A stretch of 64,000 nt of DNA from CAZELM01 sp964512995 (GTDB taxonomy: Bacteria; CSSED10-310). The stretch covers positions 1-64,000 of the forward strand of contig CAZELM010000004.1 in NCBI GenBank assembly GCA_964512995.1, in the 5' to 3' direction. Position numbers and translations under genes: made by a program. The notes below the pieces were generated by a model. That model did no database searches. It was not told the DNA's origin and was given only the letters and a program-made list of their open reading frames with translations. Below, in pieces: positions 45,658 through 54,324 of the stretch. Within the stretch, counting starts at the first letter, position 1. Every line of letters begins with the position of its first letter.

Positions 45658-48039
45658 CTATTCATACCAACTGAATTGAAACAGGTCATATGTTCCGAAC
45701 AGGTACCGCCGGCTCAGCTCTGTCATCGCGCCATAAACCCTTATTCCCTCAGCAGATCCAACATCACTTGGCCACTCAAACGGAGGTATTATCACCAGAT
45801 TCGTAATACCCGGCGGAATCTGATCGATGATATAGTAATCATAGTCCGAGAAGGATGGCGCAAAATAGTAACTGCCCCATATCTCCAATACAATCAGAAG
45901 CGGGACCTGATCGAACGATCGGTCGAATGGATTGCAGATTGTAATTTCCAGGGAGCAGGGATCATCTGGATAAAAAACATGCGCAGGCATCCATAGACTG
46001 ACTCCCAATGTGTTGCAGGATTCCGGTGTTGCGGTTGCCGGCAACCATGTCGGAGTGGGAGAAACAACAGGGTCTGGGGTTGGAGATGGAGTTGGAGTAT
46101 ATCCACATGGATCATGATTCAAAAACGCGCATACTTTGGGTTCGCTCAGATCGTACGCCTGTTCCAACTCTGTCAAAATGTCATAAAATGACTGACCCGC
46201 GTCAGGAATAGCTGCCGTATTCAGTGTCATCGCCAATTTTTTGGGATAACCGCATATGGAGATATCCTCCATGTCACTCGTGATAAAAGGGAATTGATTC
46301 ATCATGTCCGGATCTCCCATCATTGGTTTTCCGTTGACGATCATGAGTCTGATCTGTTCCGGTTCAAGATTCAAAAGCGTGACATATGGATCATCCGAAC
46401 CTTTGGGAATCACCAGCAGGTCTGCAACGTGATTGGGAGCCAGTATGCCGCGATTCCCTTGCCCCGTTACCTGCGCGGCATTGCACGTAACAAACTCCGC
46501 GAATTGTATAGGAGTAATACGGCCACTCCAGTATTCATTGTTCAAGGCATTTGCGGTTTTCATTTCTTCGAGCAGATTGGGCGATCCCGATTCTGTCCAG
46601 TCCGTTCCCAATGCGATCATGATGCCGGCATCCAATGCTCCCGGGATATCTGCGGTTGTACCGTATAAACGCATATTACTGGATGGTGACCACACCAGAC
46701 TCGCATTGGCCATGGACATGATCAGCCATTCTGTTGAGTGAAACGGGATACCATTAAGAATGGTTGTTCGTTCATCGAGCATACCCCATGCAAGCCACGA
46801 GTAAAACTCCAGCAGAGAGTCCCGATCCGATCCTTCCGACAGATGAATGATAAACCGATCCCAATATTGATACGTTCTGTAATTCCTCCATTCAAACTCT
46901 GAATCCATGGGGTACCAGGAGGAAAAAACGCGATTCGGGAACCGCTCGACATTATTGATGAGCATTCCCTGATGTGCGATGTCGTCATACCCGTGCCCAT
47001 TGCAATTCTCGCCCTGAATGCTTGTTGTACCCGAACATAACGCTCTGACTTCCGTCAATTTCGAGATGTTGGCATGTTGCCCCAATTCCTCGCCACTGTT
47101 CAGGATCCGTTCGTATTGATCCATAAAATCACGATAAACTGATTCCTGCATCCACTCATATCGTGACAAATATGTTTTGGGAAATGGAATCTGATCGAGA
47201 ACGCCATATGCCGGGTGATGATGCGCATTGATCAATCCCGGAAAAATCAACCCGTTCACATTGATTATCAAGATATCGGATGGAGCTGTTGACGTGATGG
47301 AAAGAATGCGATCGCCCAGAATTTCGATATATGCGTTTTCCTGAATATCCTTTTCTGAATTCATTGTGACGGCAATCCCTTTCAATGCATAGTGCGGGAG
47401 TAATGCAGTTTCGATATCCATCGTATCCCGTGGCTCCAGTTTAAATTCGCCATAATGATACAAGATATTGCCGGTTATGGAATCCAGAATGTCGCGGGAT
47501 TGTGGGAAATACATGTAATCGTTTTTCATACCGCAGAGCATGGAGTAGATTCCGTCCGTGACTCGCCAATCACCATTATTATCCACGTCAGAGACCATGA
47601 CCGTTTCCAGCCTTACCAGCACTGATTCGTATTCTTCGGATGCTGCCTGAGAAACCGAAATGATTTCCGGTACCACCACATTGCCTAATGAGTGCGTTTT
47701 GTAATCCGTGATCTCAATCAATTGCGTCATTCCATAAAACTCATCCACCAGTCCAGCTACTTCCACACCTTCGCCAATCTGTGGACCATCCTGAATGGAC
47801 CATACAAAAATGGAATGCCACGGTCCGGATTGATCGGAGATGATATAGCCATCCACGTAAACGGAAGTAACGGTTCCTCGAATCGTTACGCGTTGTCCCA
47901 GCATCGGTGACGTTCCGGAGGGAGATGTCGTGTATTGGATATCATAAATTGGCACGAGATCTGCGAATGATGTGATGGATGTCATCATCCAGATGATTAC
48001 CTGTGCGCCAATGATCCAGTATTTTACAGGCTGATTCAT
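45658..48039 (-). CDS. Secreted amidohydrolase with N-terminal OB-fold and shared C-terminal domain
   Basis: 793 residues from the ATG at 48039 (aaggagatg upstream); the longer frame from 48174 adds an unlikely leader. A signal peptide (about 1-26) precedes an OB-fold-like domain (GQRVTIRGTVTSVYVDGYII, about 45-130), as seen in extracellular nucleases. The amidohydrolase domain (about 215-650) has HHHP in GLINAHHHPAYG, RFIIHLSEGSD and LGTDWTESGSPNLL with the metal-ligand Asp; the pattern is that of cytosine-deaminase/chlorohydrolase relatives. A short Thr/Pro linker leads to the shared 110-residue C-terminal domain (SLWMPAHVFYPDD to FQFSWYE). An exported amidohydrolase of this design is unusual, and its substrate is unknown. 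Confidence 0.83.
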   Translation of the reverse strand: MNQPVKYWIIGAQVIIWMMTSITSFADLVPIYDIQYTTSPSGTSPMLGQRVTIRGTVTSVYVDGYIISDQSGPWHSIFVWSIQDGPQIGEGVEVAGLVDEFYGMTQLIEITDYKTHSLGNVVVPEIISVSQAASEEYESVLVRLETVMVSDVDNNGDWRVTDGIYSMLCGMKNDYMYFPQSRDILDSITGNILYHYGEFKLEPRDTMDIETALLPHYALKGIAVTMNSEKDIQENAYIEILGDRILSITSTAPSDILIINVNGLIFPGLINAHHHPAYGVLDQIPFPKTYLSRYEWMQESVYRDFMDQYERILNSGEELGQHANISKLTEVRALCSGTTSIQGENCNGHGYDDIAHQGMLINNVERFPNRVFSSWYPMDSEFEWRNYRTYQYWDRFIIHLSEGSDRDSLLEFYSWLAWGMLDERTTILNGIPFHSTEWLIMSMANASLVWSPSSNMRLYGTTADIPGALDAGIMIALGTDWTESGSPNLLEEMKTANALNNEYWSGRITPIQFAEFVTCNAAQVTGQGNRGILAPNHVADLLVIPKGSDDPYVTLLNLEPEQIRLMIVNGKPMMGDPDMMNQFPFITSDMEDISICGYPKKLAMTLNTAAIPDAGQSFYDILTELEQAYDLSEPKVCAFLNHDPCGYTPTPSPTPDPVVSPTPTWLPATATPESCNTLGVSLWMPAHVFYPDDPCSLEITICNPFDRSFDQVPLLIVLEIWGSYYFAPSFSDYDYYIIDQIPPGITNLVIIPPFEWPSDVGSAEGIRVYGAMTELSRRYLFGTYDLFQFSWYE

Positions 48040-48282
48040 GAAGACATCTCCTTTTCGAACGATACACATGATGTTGTCTTCGGCTCCTTCGAGTATTCTA
48101 CACGAACAGCTCCCTGAATAGAAATAAGATGGCACACTCAATCTCTTTCGATATTCGGAGATGAACAATTCCATTGACCGGATAATGAATTCCGTTTATT
48201 CTTTTAAGTAGGTGCATCACAGAAGGAATGAACAATCGACTCCACTCTGCCGGTTGGCTTGTATACGAACAGGAGGATATCG

Positions 48283-48597
48283 ATGAGGAGTTATATCGTT
48301 CTCGTCAGCAATGGTCCCTCCGTCTTGATTACGGAACTGGACACCGAAGGGACTGTCAGAAATCTCATGCGTCGAGGCTTCAAAAATTTCAATCTCTATC
48401 GCGTACCTGAACATAATATTGAACAGCTCCGGGAAAATATTGGAGATAAAGAATGGGATCTTGTCGCTTCGGAGTTGAATATGGAATGGCCGGTTCGCGT
48501 TATCGAAAGGGACAACACCAAGGCATTCATGTGCTTTCAGCTTTTTGCCAATGGCATGCCTTCCGCGGTGGTGCGGGATGGAGAGACATTGGGCTGA
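48283..48597 (+). CDS. Small hypothetical protein
   Basis: 104 residues from the ATG at 48283, which has aggaggat at five-base spacing, so translation is well supported. No family recognised. The sequence alternates strands and helices (MRSYIVLVSNGPSVLITELD, TVRNLMRRGFKNFNLYRVPE, CFQLFANGMPSAVVRDGE), suggesting a compact alpha/beta fold. No signal peptide or membrane segment. Convergent with the M23 gene and divergent from the amidohydrolase. Confidence 0.65.
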   Translation: MRSYIVLVSNGPSVLITELDTEGTVRNLMRRGFKNFNLYRVPEHNIEQLRENIGDKEWDLVASELNMEWPVRVIERDNTKAFMCFQLFANGMPSAVVRDGETLG

Positions 48598-48643
48598 TAT
48601 ATCAGACGGATTCTTCGCTCAGCAGTGATCGATTACCAACGAA

Positions 48644-49747
48644 TCATTGGCTGTTTTTTCCCGGCTGATTCGAGCAGTCACAGTGTACCATGGCATAATT
48701 CTGAGAGATCATTCTCAAGGGTTCATTTTTGATATCCAGCAGATGCGTGAAACAAACAGGAAGGCTTCGGCTGCCAAGCGGATTGGGTCCGTCATTCATC
48801 TGTAAATGCAGATGGGAAAAGCGGGATAAGCCGGAATTCCCGATGCGAGCGATTTCAGTGCCTTTCCGGACAAAATCGCCGGTTTTGACCGCAGTGCTGT
48901 TTTGTTTGAGGTGTGCATAAAAACTGTATCGATTCTCCGTATGTCGAATTTGGATATAATTTCCTTTAAGTGCAGCAAGATATCCGTATGTATCGATCCA
49001 AGACTTCACGGTATCCCCCAAAAGATGATCTCCCTTTACACCGTGATCATCCATACCGCTTTCGACCGCACAGACTTCTCCATCCTCGACGGCCATGACA
49101 GTTTGATCAAAACAGACGAAATCTGAAGGGTCATCACTGATGCCTTTCCGCAATGAGCCATTCGGGGATAATCGGATCAGATCAATCGCAAACTCCTGAG
49201 AAGCATATTGTCGATGTGCCAGTGTATAATCGAAATTATTAGCAACTTGCCAGACGCCATGTACCGGAAATAGAACCTTGTTGTTATCTGGAAATGACAA
49301 TAGTTTTATATCGTTTCGACCGATCAGGTGGAGACCGGAGTAAATTCGGACGACCAATTGATCGGGTCGTGATCCAGCCGTGAATCGAATGGGGAATCGG
49401 CGCAAAATCGCCTTCTCCGTTGGTTTCAAATTGGAGCCGGACTGCAATTTTTGAATCTGGGGAGCCAGGTATGTTCCCACCACATTTTCCCGCTTTTCGG
49501 AACTGGCATCTGATAATTTGGCATCTATATTCAGATGGGAGGACAATGCCTGAAACGGGAGTTCCCATCGCCATAACAGTTCCCCGGAATGGGTCAAATC
49601 CAGAACAATCCGCGTCATTCTCCGGGGAATTTCTTCGTCATTCTCCAATAGCAGGCTATTTAAAAACAGATCAACCAAATACTCTTCAGGTTCGTATTGC
49701 GCAACAAATGGAATCAGGTAATCGGGCCATGTAAACTCAATTTTCAT
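48644..49747 (-). CDS. M23-type (LytM) metallopeptidase without signal peptide
   Basis: 367 residues. The C-terminal half (about 165-345) is an M23 domain: AIDLIRL gives the Asp ligand, FYAHLKQNS the central His and FSHLHLQMNDGP the His-x-His pair; VRKGTEIARIGNSG is the conserved turn. The first ligand His seems to come from AHRQYASQEFAID, an arrangement seen in a divergent M23 subfamily. The N-terminal half is unassigned, beta-rich. There is no signal peptide, odd for a peptidoglycan hydrolase. The start overlaps the end of the NYN-domain gene by 11 bases, so the two are translationally coupled. Confidence 0.8.
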   Translation of the reverse strand: MKIEFTWPDYLIPFVAQYEPEEYLVDLFLNSLLLENDEEIPRRMTRIVLDLTHSGELLWRWELPFQALSSHLNIDAKLSDASSEKRENVVGTYLAPQIQKLQSGSNLKPTEKAILRRFPIRFTAGSRPDQLVVRIYSGLHLIGRNDIKLLSFPDNNKVLFPVHGVWQVANNFDYTLAHRQYASQEFAIDLIRLSPNGSLRKGISDDPSDFVCFDQTVMAVEDGEVCAVESGMDDHGVKGDHLLGDTVKSWIDTYGYLAALKGNYIQIRHTENRYSFYAHLKQNSTAVKTGDFVRKGTEIARIGNSGLSRFSHLHLQMNDGPNPLGSRSLPVCFTHLLDIKNEPLRMISQNYAMVHCDCSNQPGKNSQ

Positions 49748-50573
49748 CCACTAAATCTCCTATCACTCCGAAATCAACTTCCTCTTTATCTTCTTTAGTT
49801 GGCAAGCAGGATTCATCCGGGCGGAGGATGAATGCGTTGATGGCTCTGCGTCCCCGTTCGTCTTCCTGGAGTGTAAAGTCGATGACCGCCTGCTGATTCC
49901 GCAGTGCTGAAAATCGTTCATTGGAAAGGCGGCCGTTTTCCAGGTCATTCCCATGAATAAATATTTCACGGTCCACATCATCCAGATTCAAAGATCGATA
50001 AATGGTCAACCAACCGAAGTATTTTTCTTCATTGACAGCGGTCAGCAATCCACGCATACGTCCTTCCGGCAAGGATATCAATTCTGGAATCAAAAAGCCT
50101 GAAATAAAATGATCCGCTGCTTCTCGAAGCTCCCGGCTGCAATAATGAAGTCCTATGACATCAACTCGACAACCAAGATCCTGACATGCGGTCACGACTC
50201 GTGTAAAATCACCATCTCCAGACAGCAGAACGATATAGTCGAGGTTTTTAGCCTGGAGTATGGCATCAACCGCCAACTCCAGATCCGCGTTGGCTTTTGT
50301 AACCAGATTACCATCCGAGTCGCGATACCTGCGAACCGGCTTCAGAACCACTTTATAGCCGAGTTGACGCAGGTTCCCGCGGTATAATTCTTTTTTCCTC
50401 CGAAAGTCGATATCCATCGCTTCCCGTTCATAATCCTGAGCCAGATAGGTGTTTGCTCGGATGATGTTGGCATTCTGCGCCCTGACAAACGCTTTTAAGG
50501 TGTCATATCGTAATCCCCATCCACCGGTTCGCATCACATTTTCTGCATCAATAAAAATTCCAGTTTTCAGCAT
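49737..50573 (-). CDS. NYN/PIN-like RNase with C-terminal cold-shock-like domain
   Basis: 278 residues behind an aaggag site. The NYN (LabA/DUF88) domain covers about 1-160 with the acidic metal sites IDAENV, ADLELAVDAI and LLSGDGDF. Around residues 180-255 a cold-shock-like OB fold is visible: KYFGWLTI, REIFIHGNDL, and NQQAVIDFTLQEDERGRRAI match the CSD layout (GfGfI, iFfH, V.F....d.kG..A). NYN proteins are RNases; an RNA-binding CSD would steer them to a target. The acidic tail (KEDKEEVDFG) is disordered. Coupled to the downstream M23 gene by an 11-base overlap. Confidence 0.82.
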   Translation of the reverse strand: MLKTGIFIDAENVMRTGGWGLRYDTLKAFVRAQNANIIRANTYLAQDYEREAMDIDFRRKKELYRGNLRQLGYKVVLKPVRRYRDSDGNLVTKANADLELAVDAILQAKNLDYIVLLSGDGDFTRVVTACQDLGCRVDVIGLHYCSRELREAADHFISGFLIPELISLPEGRMRGLLTAVNEEKYFGWLTIYRSLNLDDVDREIFIHGNDLENGRLSNERFSALRNQQAVIDFTLQEDERGRRAINAFILRPDESCLPTKEDKEEVDFGVIGDLVDEN

Positions 50574-50747
50574 CCAGATCTCCTTTTGAAAAAATGCCGG
50601 AGGTCATTCTACATGAATTCAATCGCTCCCGCCAGATCCGAACCGAAAAGGAAGACAGCATAATTGAGTAATTATTTGGAACGGATTGTCCGATTGATAT
50701 ATGATATTGGCGTGAATCATTGAGTTCATTACGGAAATGCGTATCCC

Positions 50748-51026
50748 ATGAAAAAATTGATGTCTAAAACACGATTGCGTGTCAAAGTTCAACCCAAATC
50801 ATCCAGAGATTGCGTTTCTGGCCGATTCGGTGATGCAGTAAAAATATCCCTTCAGGCACCGCCCACAGATGGAATGGCCAATCAGGCACTGATCGACTTC
50901 CTGGCTGACTGTCTGGATCTTCCCAAACGTGCGATCCGGATCGTTTCCGGACACACCAACCGGTTGAAAACCCTGGAGATCGATGATCTATCGATTGATG
51001 AGATAAACAGGAGATTGAAAGTATGA
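50748..51026 (+). CDS. yggU: DUF167 (YggU) family protein
   Basis: 92 residues, standard for the family. RLRVKVQPKSSRDCVSG then APPTDGMANQALIDFLADCL and RIVSGHTNRLKTLEID are the DUF167 hallmarks (vqPga.k..v, APp.dGkAN..l..flA, i.sG...r.K...I). Function is unknown. Its stop overlaps the start of the next gene (ATGA), so the two are co-translated. No strong ribosome-binding site precedes the ATG at 50748; ATG 50760 is an alternative. Confidence 0.9.
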   Translation: MKKLMSKTRLRVKVQPKSSRDCVSGRFGDAVKISLQAPPTDGMANQALIDFLADCLDLPKRAIRIVSGHTNRLKTLEIDDLSIDEINRRLKV

Positions 51027-51766
51027 CCACCCGTTTGTTCATTGCACTCTGTTTTATTGGTATTGGAGCGAATCCTGTTTGGGCCTGGACGGAGGACAGT
51101 ATTTCCGCTATTGCGCATGATGCGAAAAAGCTGATGCCTTCAAACCTGCAATGGGTGTTGAGTAAATATGAGCCCGAGTTCATTTCCGGGTATCACACAT
51201 CAACAACAAACTATTCGTCGCATCGTGAACTGATTGAAGCCATAATGCAGACAACATCCATTTCCATCGATTCCATCAAGAAGGATTGTTCCTATCCAAC
51301 CGCAGCCCAACAAATGGGCCGGATTGCACGTCTGGTCGGAACCCTCCACGCTCCTTTCCCAAAATTCATACCGATTTCACAAGAAACATGGCGCACCGAC
51401 TACAATATCTATCTTCAAAAAAATCAGAAGGACTTTCGAATTCGCTGGCCGGGCATTCGTTCCCGTCCCCGATCGAAAGATGAATTGTACCAACGGCTTA
51501 CTCAAAGCGCTGAACGCATTCGGAAAATGGCATCCATTCTGTCGGATAGGCTCGAAAAGGATCAGAAGCCCATTTCCAGTTATGATTCCATGTCAGTTCC
51601 ATTTGGAGTCGGTTCTGTATCGTATTCCAATGCCGTCTCCAACACAGCGATGAGCTGGTTGTTGATCTGGGATCAATCGGGAGGTATCAATCCCAAGTAT
51701 GATGCCAGACAGACAGGTATTATCCTTCCGGGAGCTGCTGAAAGCCCGACTGCTACTCCCCAATAA
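51023..51766 (+). CDS. Secreted protein of unknown function
   Basis: 247 residues with a signal peptide (TRLFIALCFIGIGANPVWAW, cleavage near residue 21). The mature protein starts with Trp and a helical stretch (EDSISAIAHDAKKLMPSNLQ), and includes QQMGRIARLVGTLHAPFPKF. This faintly recalls zinc-dependent phospholipase C / S1-P1 nuclease folds, which begin with Trp and use such helices, but the expected metal-binding His residues are not evident. The C-terminus is low-complexity (ESPTATPQ). It overlaps yggU by four bases at its start and ispD by 14 bases at its end (convergent). I do not assign a function. Confidence 0.65.
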   Translation: MTTRLFIALCFIGIGANPVWAWTEDSISAIAHDAKKLMPSNLQWVLSKYEPEFISGYHTSTTNYSSHRELIEAIMQTTSISIDSIKKDCSYPTAAQQMGRIARLVGTLHAPFPKFIPISQETWRTDYNIYLQKNQKDFRIRWPGIRSRPRSKDELYQRLTQSAERIRKMASILSDRLEKDQKPISSYDSMSVPFGVGSVSYSNAVSNTAMSWLLIWDQSGGINPKYDARQTGIILPGAAESPTATPQ

Positions 51767-52454
51767 GATGCTTTAAAATGACAAAATCTTCTGGAGATGT
51801 GATCTTGATAGCATTGGGATCTCCCGCGACTGATGCGACCGGATACCCCGCTCCCATGACCAGAATGCCATCATCGACGGCATTGTGAATACCTGCTGAT
51901 TGGGCGGCCTGGTGCGCTTCTTTGATAATATGGAGGCGAAAAGCCTGTGGTGTTTGAACACGAACCAGGCTGGACCGATCCGGATAATCCATGACGATTC
52001 CATTTTGAACCGACACCACACTGTCATGAATGGGAATGACCGGAATCGCCGATCCAACCGCATGAGCCGTTTCAAGGATCCGATTCACCAGAGACGGTTG
52101 AATAAAGGGTCTGGCTGCATCATGAATGCATACGAGATCATGGGGATCACCCCGGACCGCTTCCACTCCGGAGCGGCTGGAATCCTGCCGATACTCCCCA
52201 CCCGGAACGATCTGGTAATGAAAATTCGGCATTGGATACTTTTCAGTCAGTCGCTCCACATCTGGCAGCCAATCGGAATGAACTACAATGGTCATTGACC
52301 GGAGGTTCGAGATCGATATAAAAACCTGCAGAGACCATTCGAAAACGGTTTTCCGGCCCAACGGAAGAAATTGTTTCGGAATGCCACCTCCAAACCGGCG
52401 TCCGGATCCACCGGCCACGATGACGCCATGCCATGGGTATCGATTTATCTCCAT
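51753..52454 (-). CDS. ispD: 2-C-methyl-D-erythritol 4-phosphate cytidylyltransferase
   Basis: 233 residues, usual length. It couples MEP to CTP in the non-mevalonate isoprenoid pathway. Motifs: VIVAGGSGRRFGGGIPKQFL (CTP binding), IHDAARPF, VQTPQAFR and AVDDGILV. gggag precedes the ATG. It overlaps the convergent secreted-protein gene by 14 bases at the 3' end. No ispF is fused or adjacent. Its presence implies the MEP pathway in this organism. Confidence 0.94.
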   Translation of the reverse strand: MEINRYPWHGVIVAGGSGRRFGGGIPKQFLPLGRKTVFEWSLQVFISISNLRSMTIVVHSDWLPDVERLTEKYPMPNFHYQIVPGGEYRQDSSRSGVEAVRGDPHDLVCIHDAARPFIQPSLVNRILETAHAVGSAIPVIPIHDSVVSVQNGIVMDYPDRSSLVRVQTPQAFRLHIIKEAHQAAQSAGIHNAVDDGILVMGAGYPVASVAGDPNAIKITSPEDFVILKHLIGE

Positions 52455-52561
52455 TTTTTACTCCCTATCTATCCTTATTATTTGACACGGATCTCCAATC
52501 TATTCTGCTGGCCGATCTGCGACGATCCGTTGACAACGATCATCCGTGTCATTTCCGGATC

Positions 52562-53131
52562 TTAGACATCCCGGGACCTTCGTTGGAAAAGTTTCCGAAA
52601 CAGAATAACGATCAGAAACAGCACGATGACAGCCATCAGGATGGGGATCATAATGGACAAAACCGATAATACAAAAGCACCCCCGGTTTCTCCGGTTGTC
52701 ACCAATGGATTTGCCAGTCCGCCGGTGGTTGCAGTAGACGTGCCGCGGATCATCGCAGTGAGACCCTGAAATATACCGGCGATCCCTCCGCCAGCGATCA
52801 CTGCCAGAGACCACCTGAGAAAGGGATCTGTATCCGGAAGGCTGGAGGCCATGATGAGGATGCCTGCAAAAACCGCCAGAGGCGATGCAAGGGTATCGAG
52901 AAGGTTATCCAGCCAGGGGATGTAATATGCCCCGATCTCAAGAAAAGTAGCCACTCCCAGAGCGATCATTGCTGGTAATGTGCCCAGCCAGTCGAAACTT
53001 TGTGATAGTTGGAAATAGCCCGTCCAATCCGCAAAACTCAGGACAAACAACGGCAAAAACACTCGGAATCCACAAGCTGCACTCAGACCGATCCCCACAC
53101 ACATACTGATAATTAAAGCAGTATTCTCCAT
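52562..53131 (-). CDS. DUF4126 family membrane protein
   Basis: 189 residues with four to five hydrophobic segments. The start ISMCVGIGLSAACGFRVFLP is diagnostic of DUF4126. A GGGIAGIFQGLTAMIRGTST-type Gly/Ala-rich segment lies in the second half, and the tail is basic (LFRKLFQRRSRDV). Function unknown; probably a channel or transporter-like inner-membrane protein. An aggagg site precedes the ATG. Confidence 0.85.
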   Translation of the reverse strand: MENTALIISMCVGIGLSAACGFRVFLPLFVLSFADWTGYFQLSQSFDWLGTLPAMIALGVATFLEIGAYYIPWLDNLLDTLASPLAVFAGILIMASSLPDTDPFLRWSLAVIAGGGIAGIFQGLTAMIRGTSTATTGGLANPLVTTGETGGAFVLSVLSIMIPILMAVIVLFLIVILFRKLFQRRSRDV

Positions 53132-53283
53132 TTATCCTCCTGAATCCGGATTATTATACCACAATGCAATCAGGATAGAAGTGTGGATGGACTGTGTGAG
53201 CGTCTGACTTCGTCAATCCCCTGGGATAAAACGACGATCGGGAAATCAGAATGTGTGGTCGGATGATTCGGGAAGGAAACATA

Positions 53284-54324
53284 TCAAACCAGAGGATATC
53301 CTCTGAGAAATCGGAAGAGTTCATCGGGATGAGCCGATTCCTTGAAAAAGACTTCATTTACTTCCTCGAACGGCCGATGATTGAAAATCAGATCATCGAT
53401 GAGGTGAATGACCACCGATTCCGGGATCAGATTGGCCGTTGCTGCGGCGACCATTTCCTGAGCGAGGCGGCATCGCCTGTCAAAGATTTCCGTCACCCAT
53501 TTTTCCGGATCCGGTTCGTGCCCGTTGATATACATGATTTTCGGATACCCACCAACTCCAGCGGTCAGATTCATCGCCATGTTGATGCCCTTGAGCAATG
53601 CCACCAGTCCAACGGCTCGGGGGATCGCTTCGCGGCCCTTACGTTCCATCAGCCGCCGGGTGTCGGCAAACCGGGCGTAACTGAGGTCGCAGGTATCGCG
53701 ACCTGAACCCTGAGCGATAAAGATCTCATTGATTTCTTCACACACCGGCCATCGCTCCGTCATATAATACATCCGAAAACCTTCACCGGGACGATATCCT
53801 GCCAGTATCTGGGAGTTGCCGAAGATGCCTTTCACCTCATCCGGACTCCCGTCAAACGACATATATCCGATCGCTCGTTTCACAATTTCTTTGTCATGGA
53901 TCGGGATTTCCGCCTGATTCGACCGATAAAATCCACGAATAACATCCGTACTGGTAAATCCAAATTTACCGACCAAAAAATCGTCCAGATGCCGATGCTT
54001 GATTTTTACGATGATATCAAAGACCATGCGTGCCAGTTCTGTCAATGTCACGACATTCTGAGCAGACTCTCCATGAGATTGAATTAACGACTGATACTTT
54101 CGATTGATTTCCCGATCCGTTTCCGCAATCCATTCATCTCCGATACTGGATGTTCCGGTCTGCCCCATGAACAGAACGACGGCTTGGTGAGGGGCTGGTC
54201 TGACGACGGAGCGGATTTTCTCGGGAGTATAAAAGATCATCCAGTCCGGATTCCAATATCGGGCTTCATCGCAGATCAGCAAGCCTGATTCGCTGTCCAA
54301 CCGGAGTGCATTTATCGATGTCAT
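53284..54324 (-). CDS. Proteasome-fold (Ntn-hydrolase) subunit candidate with intact N-terminal Thr
   Basis: 346 residues. The N-terminus MTSINALRLDS...GLLICDE aligns with HslV and proteasome beta subunits: removal of Met would leave Thr1, with Asp18 near the place of Asp17 and Lys35 (in TPEKIRSV) near that of Lys33. LFMGQTGTSSIGDEWIAETD then fits the post-strand turn and helix (GG(T/S)ADAxxLxE). Later ILAGYRPGEGFRMYYMTERW and IFIAQGSG match the (I)AGyD..gp.LY.id and AIGSG segments. A 90-residue C-terminal extension is extra to the fold. aaggag precedes the ATG, which overlaps the upstream gene by four bases (ATGA). The family is not one I can name; HslU or an Mpa-type ATPase is not adjacent. 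Prediction by eye. Confidence 0.6.
   Translation of the reverse strand: MTSINALRLDSESGLLICDEARYWNPDWMIFYTPEKIRSVVRPAPHQAVVLFMGQTGTSSIGDEWIAETDREINRKYQSLIQSHGESAQNVVTLTELARMVFDIIVKIKHRHLDDFLVGKFGFTSTDVIRGFYRSNQAEIPIHDKEIVKRAIGYMSFDGSPDEVKGIFGNSQILAGYRPGEGFRMYYMTERWPVCEEINEIFIAQGSGRDTCDLSYARFADTRRLMERKGREAIPRAVGLVALLKGINMAMNLTAGVGGYPKIMYINGHEPDPEKWVTEIFDRRCRLAQEMVAAATANLIPESVVIHLIDDLIFNHRPFEEVNEVFFKESAHPDELFRFLRGYPLV

Noticed and set aside
51023..51766. Zinc-dependent phospholipase C or S1/P1 nuclease
   Set aside because: The N-terminal Trp and one helix are suggestive, but the metal-binding His set is not visible, so I left it unassigned.
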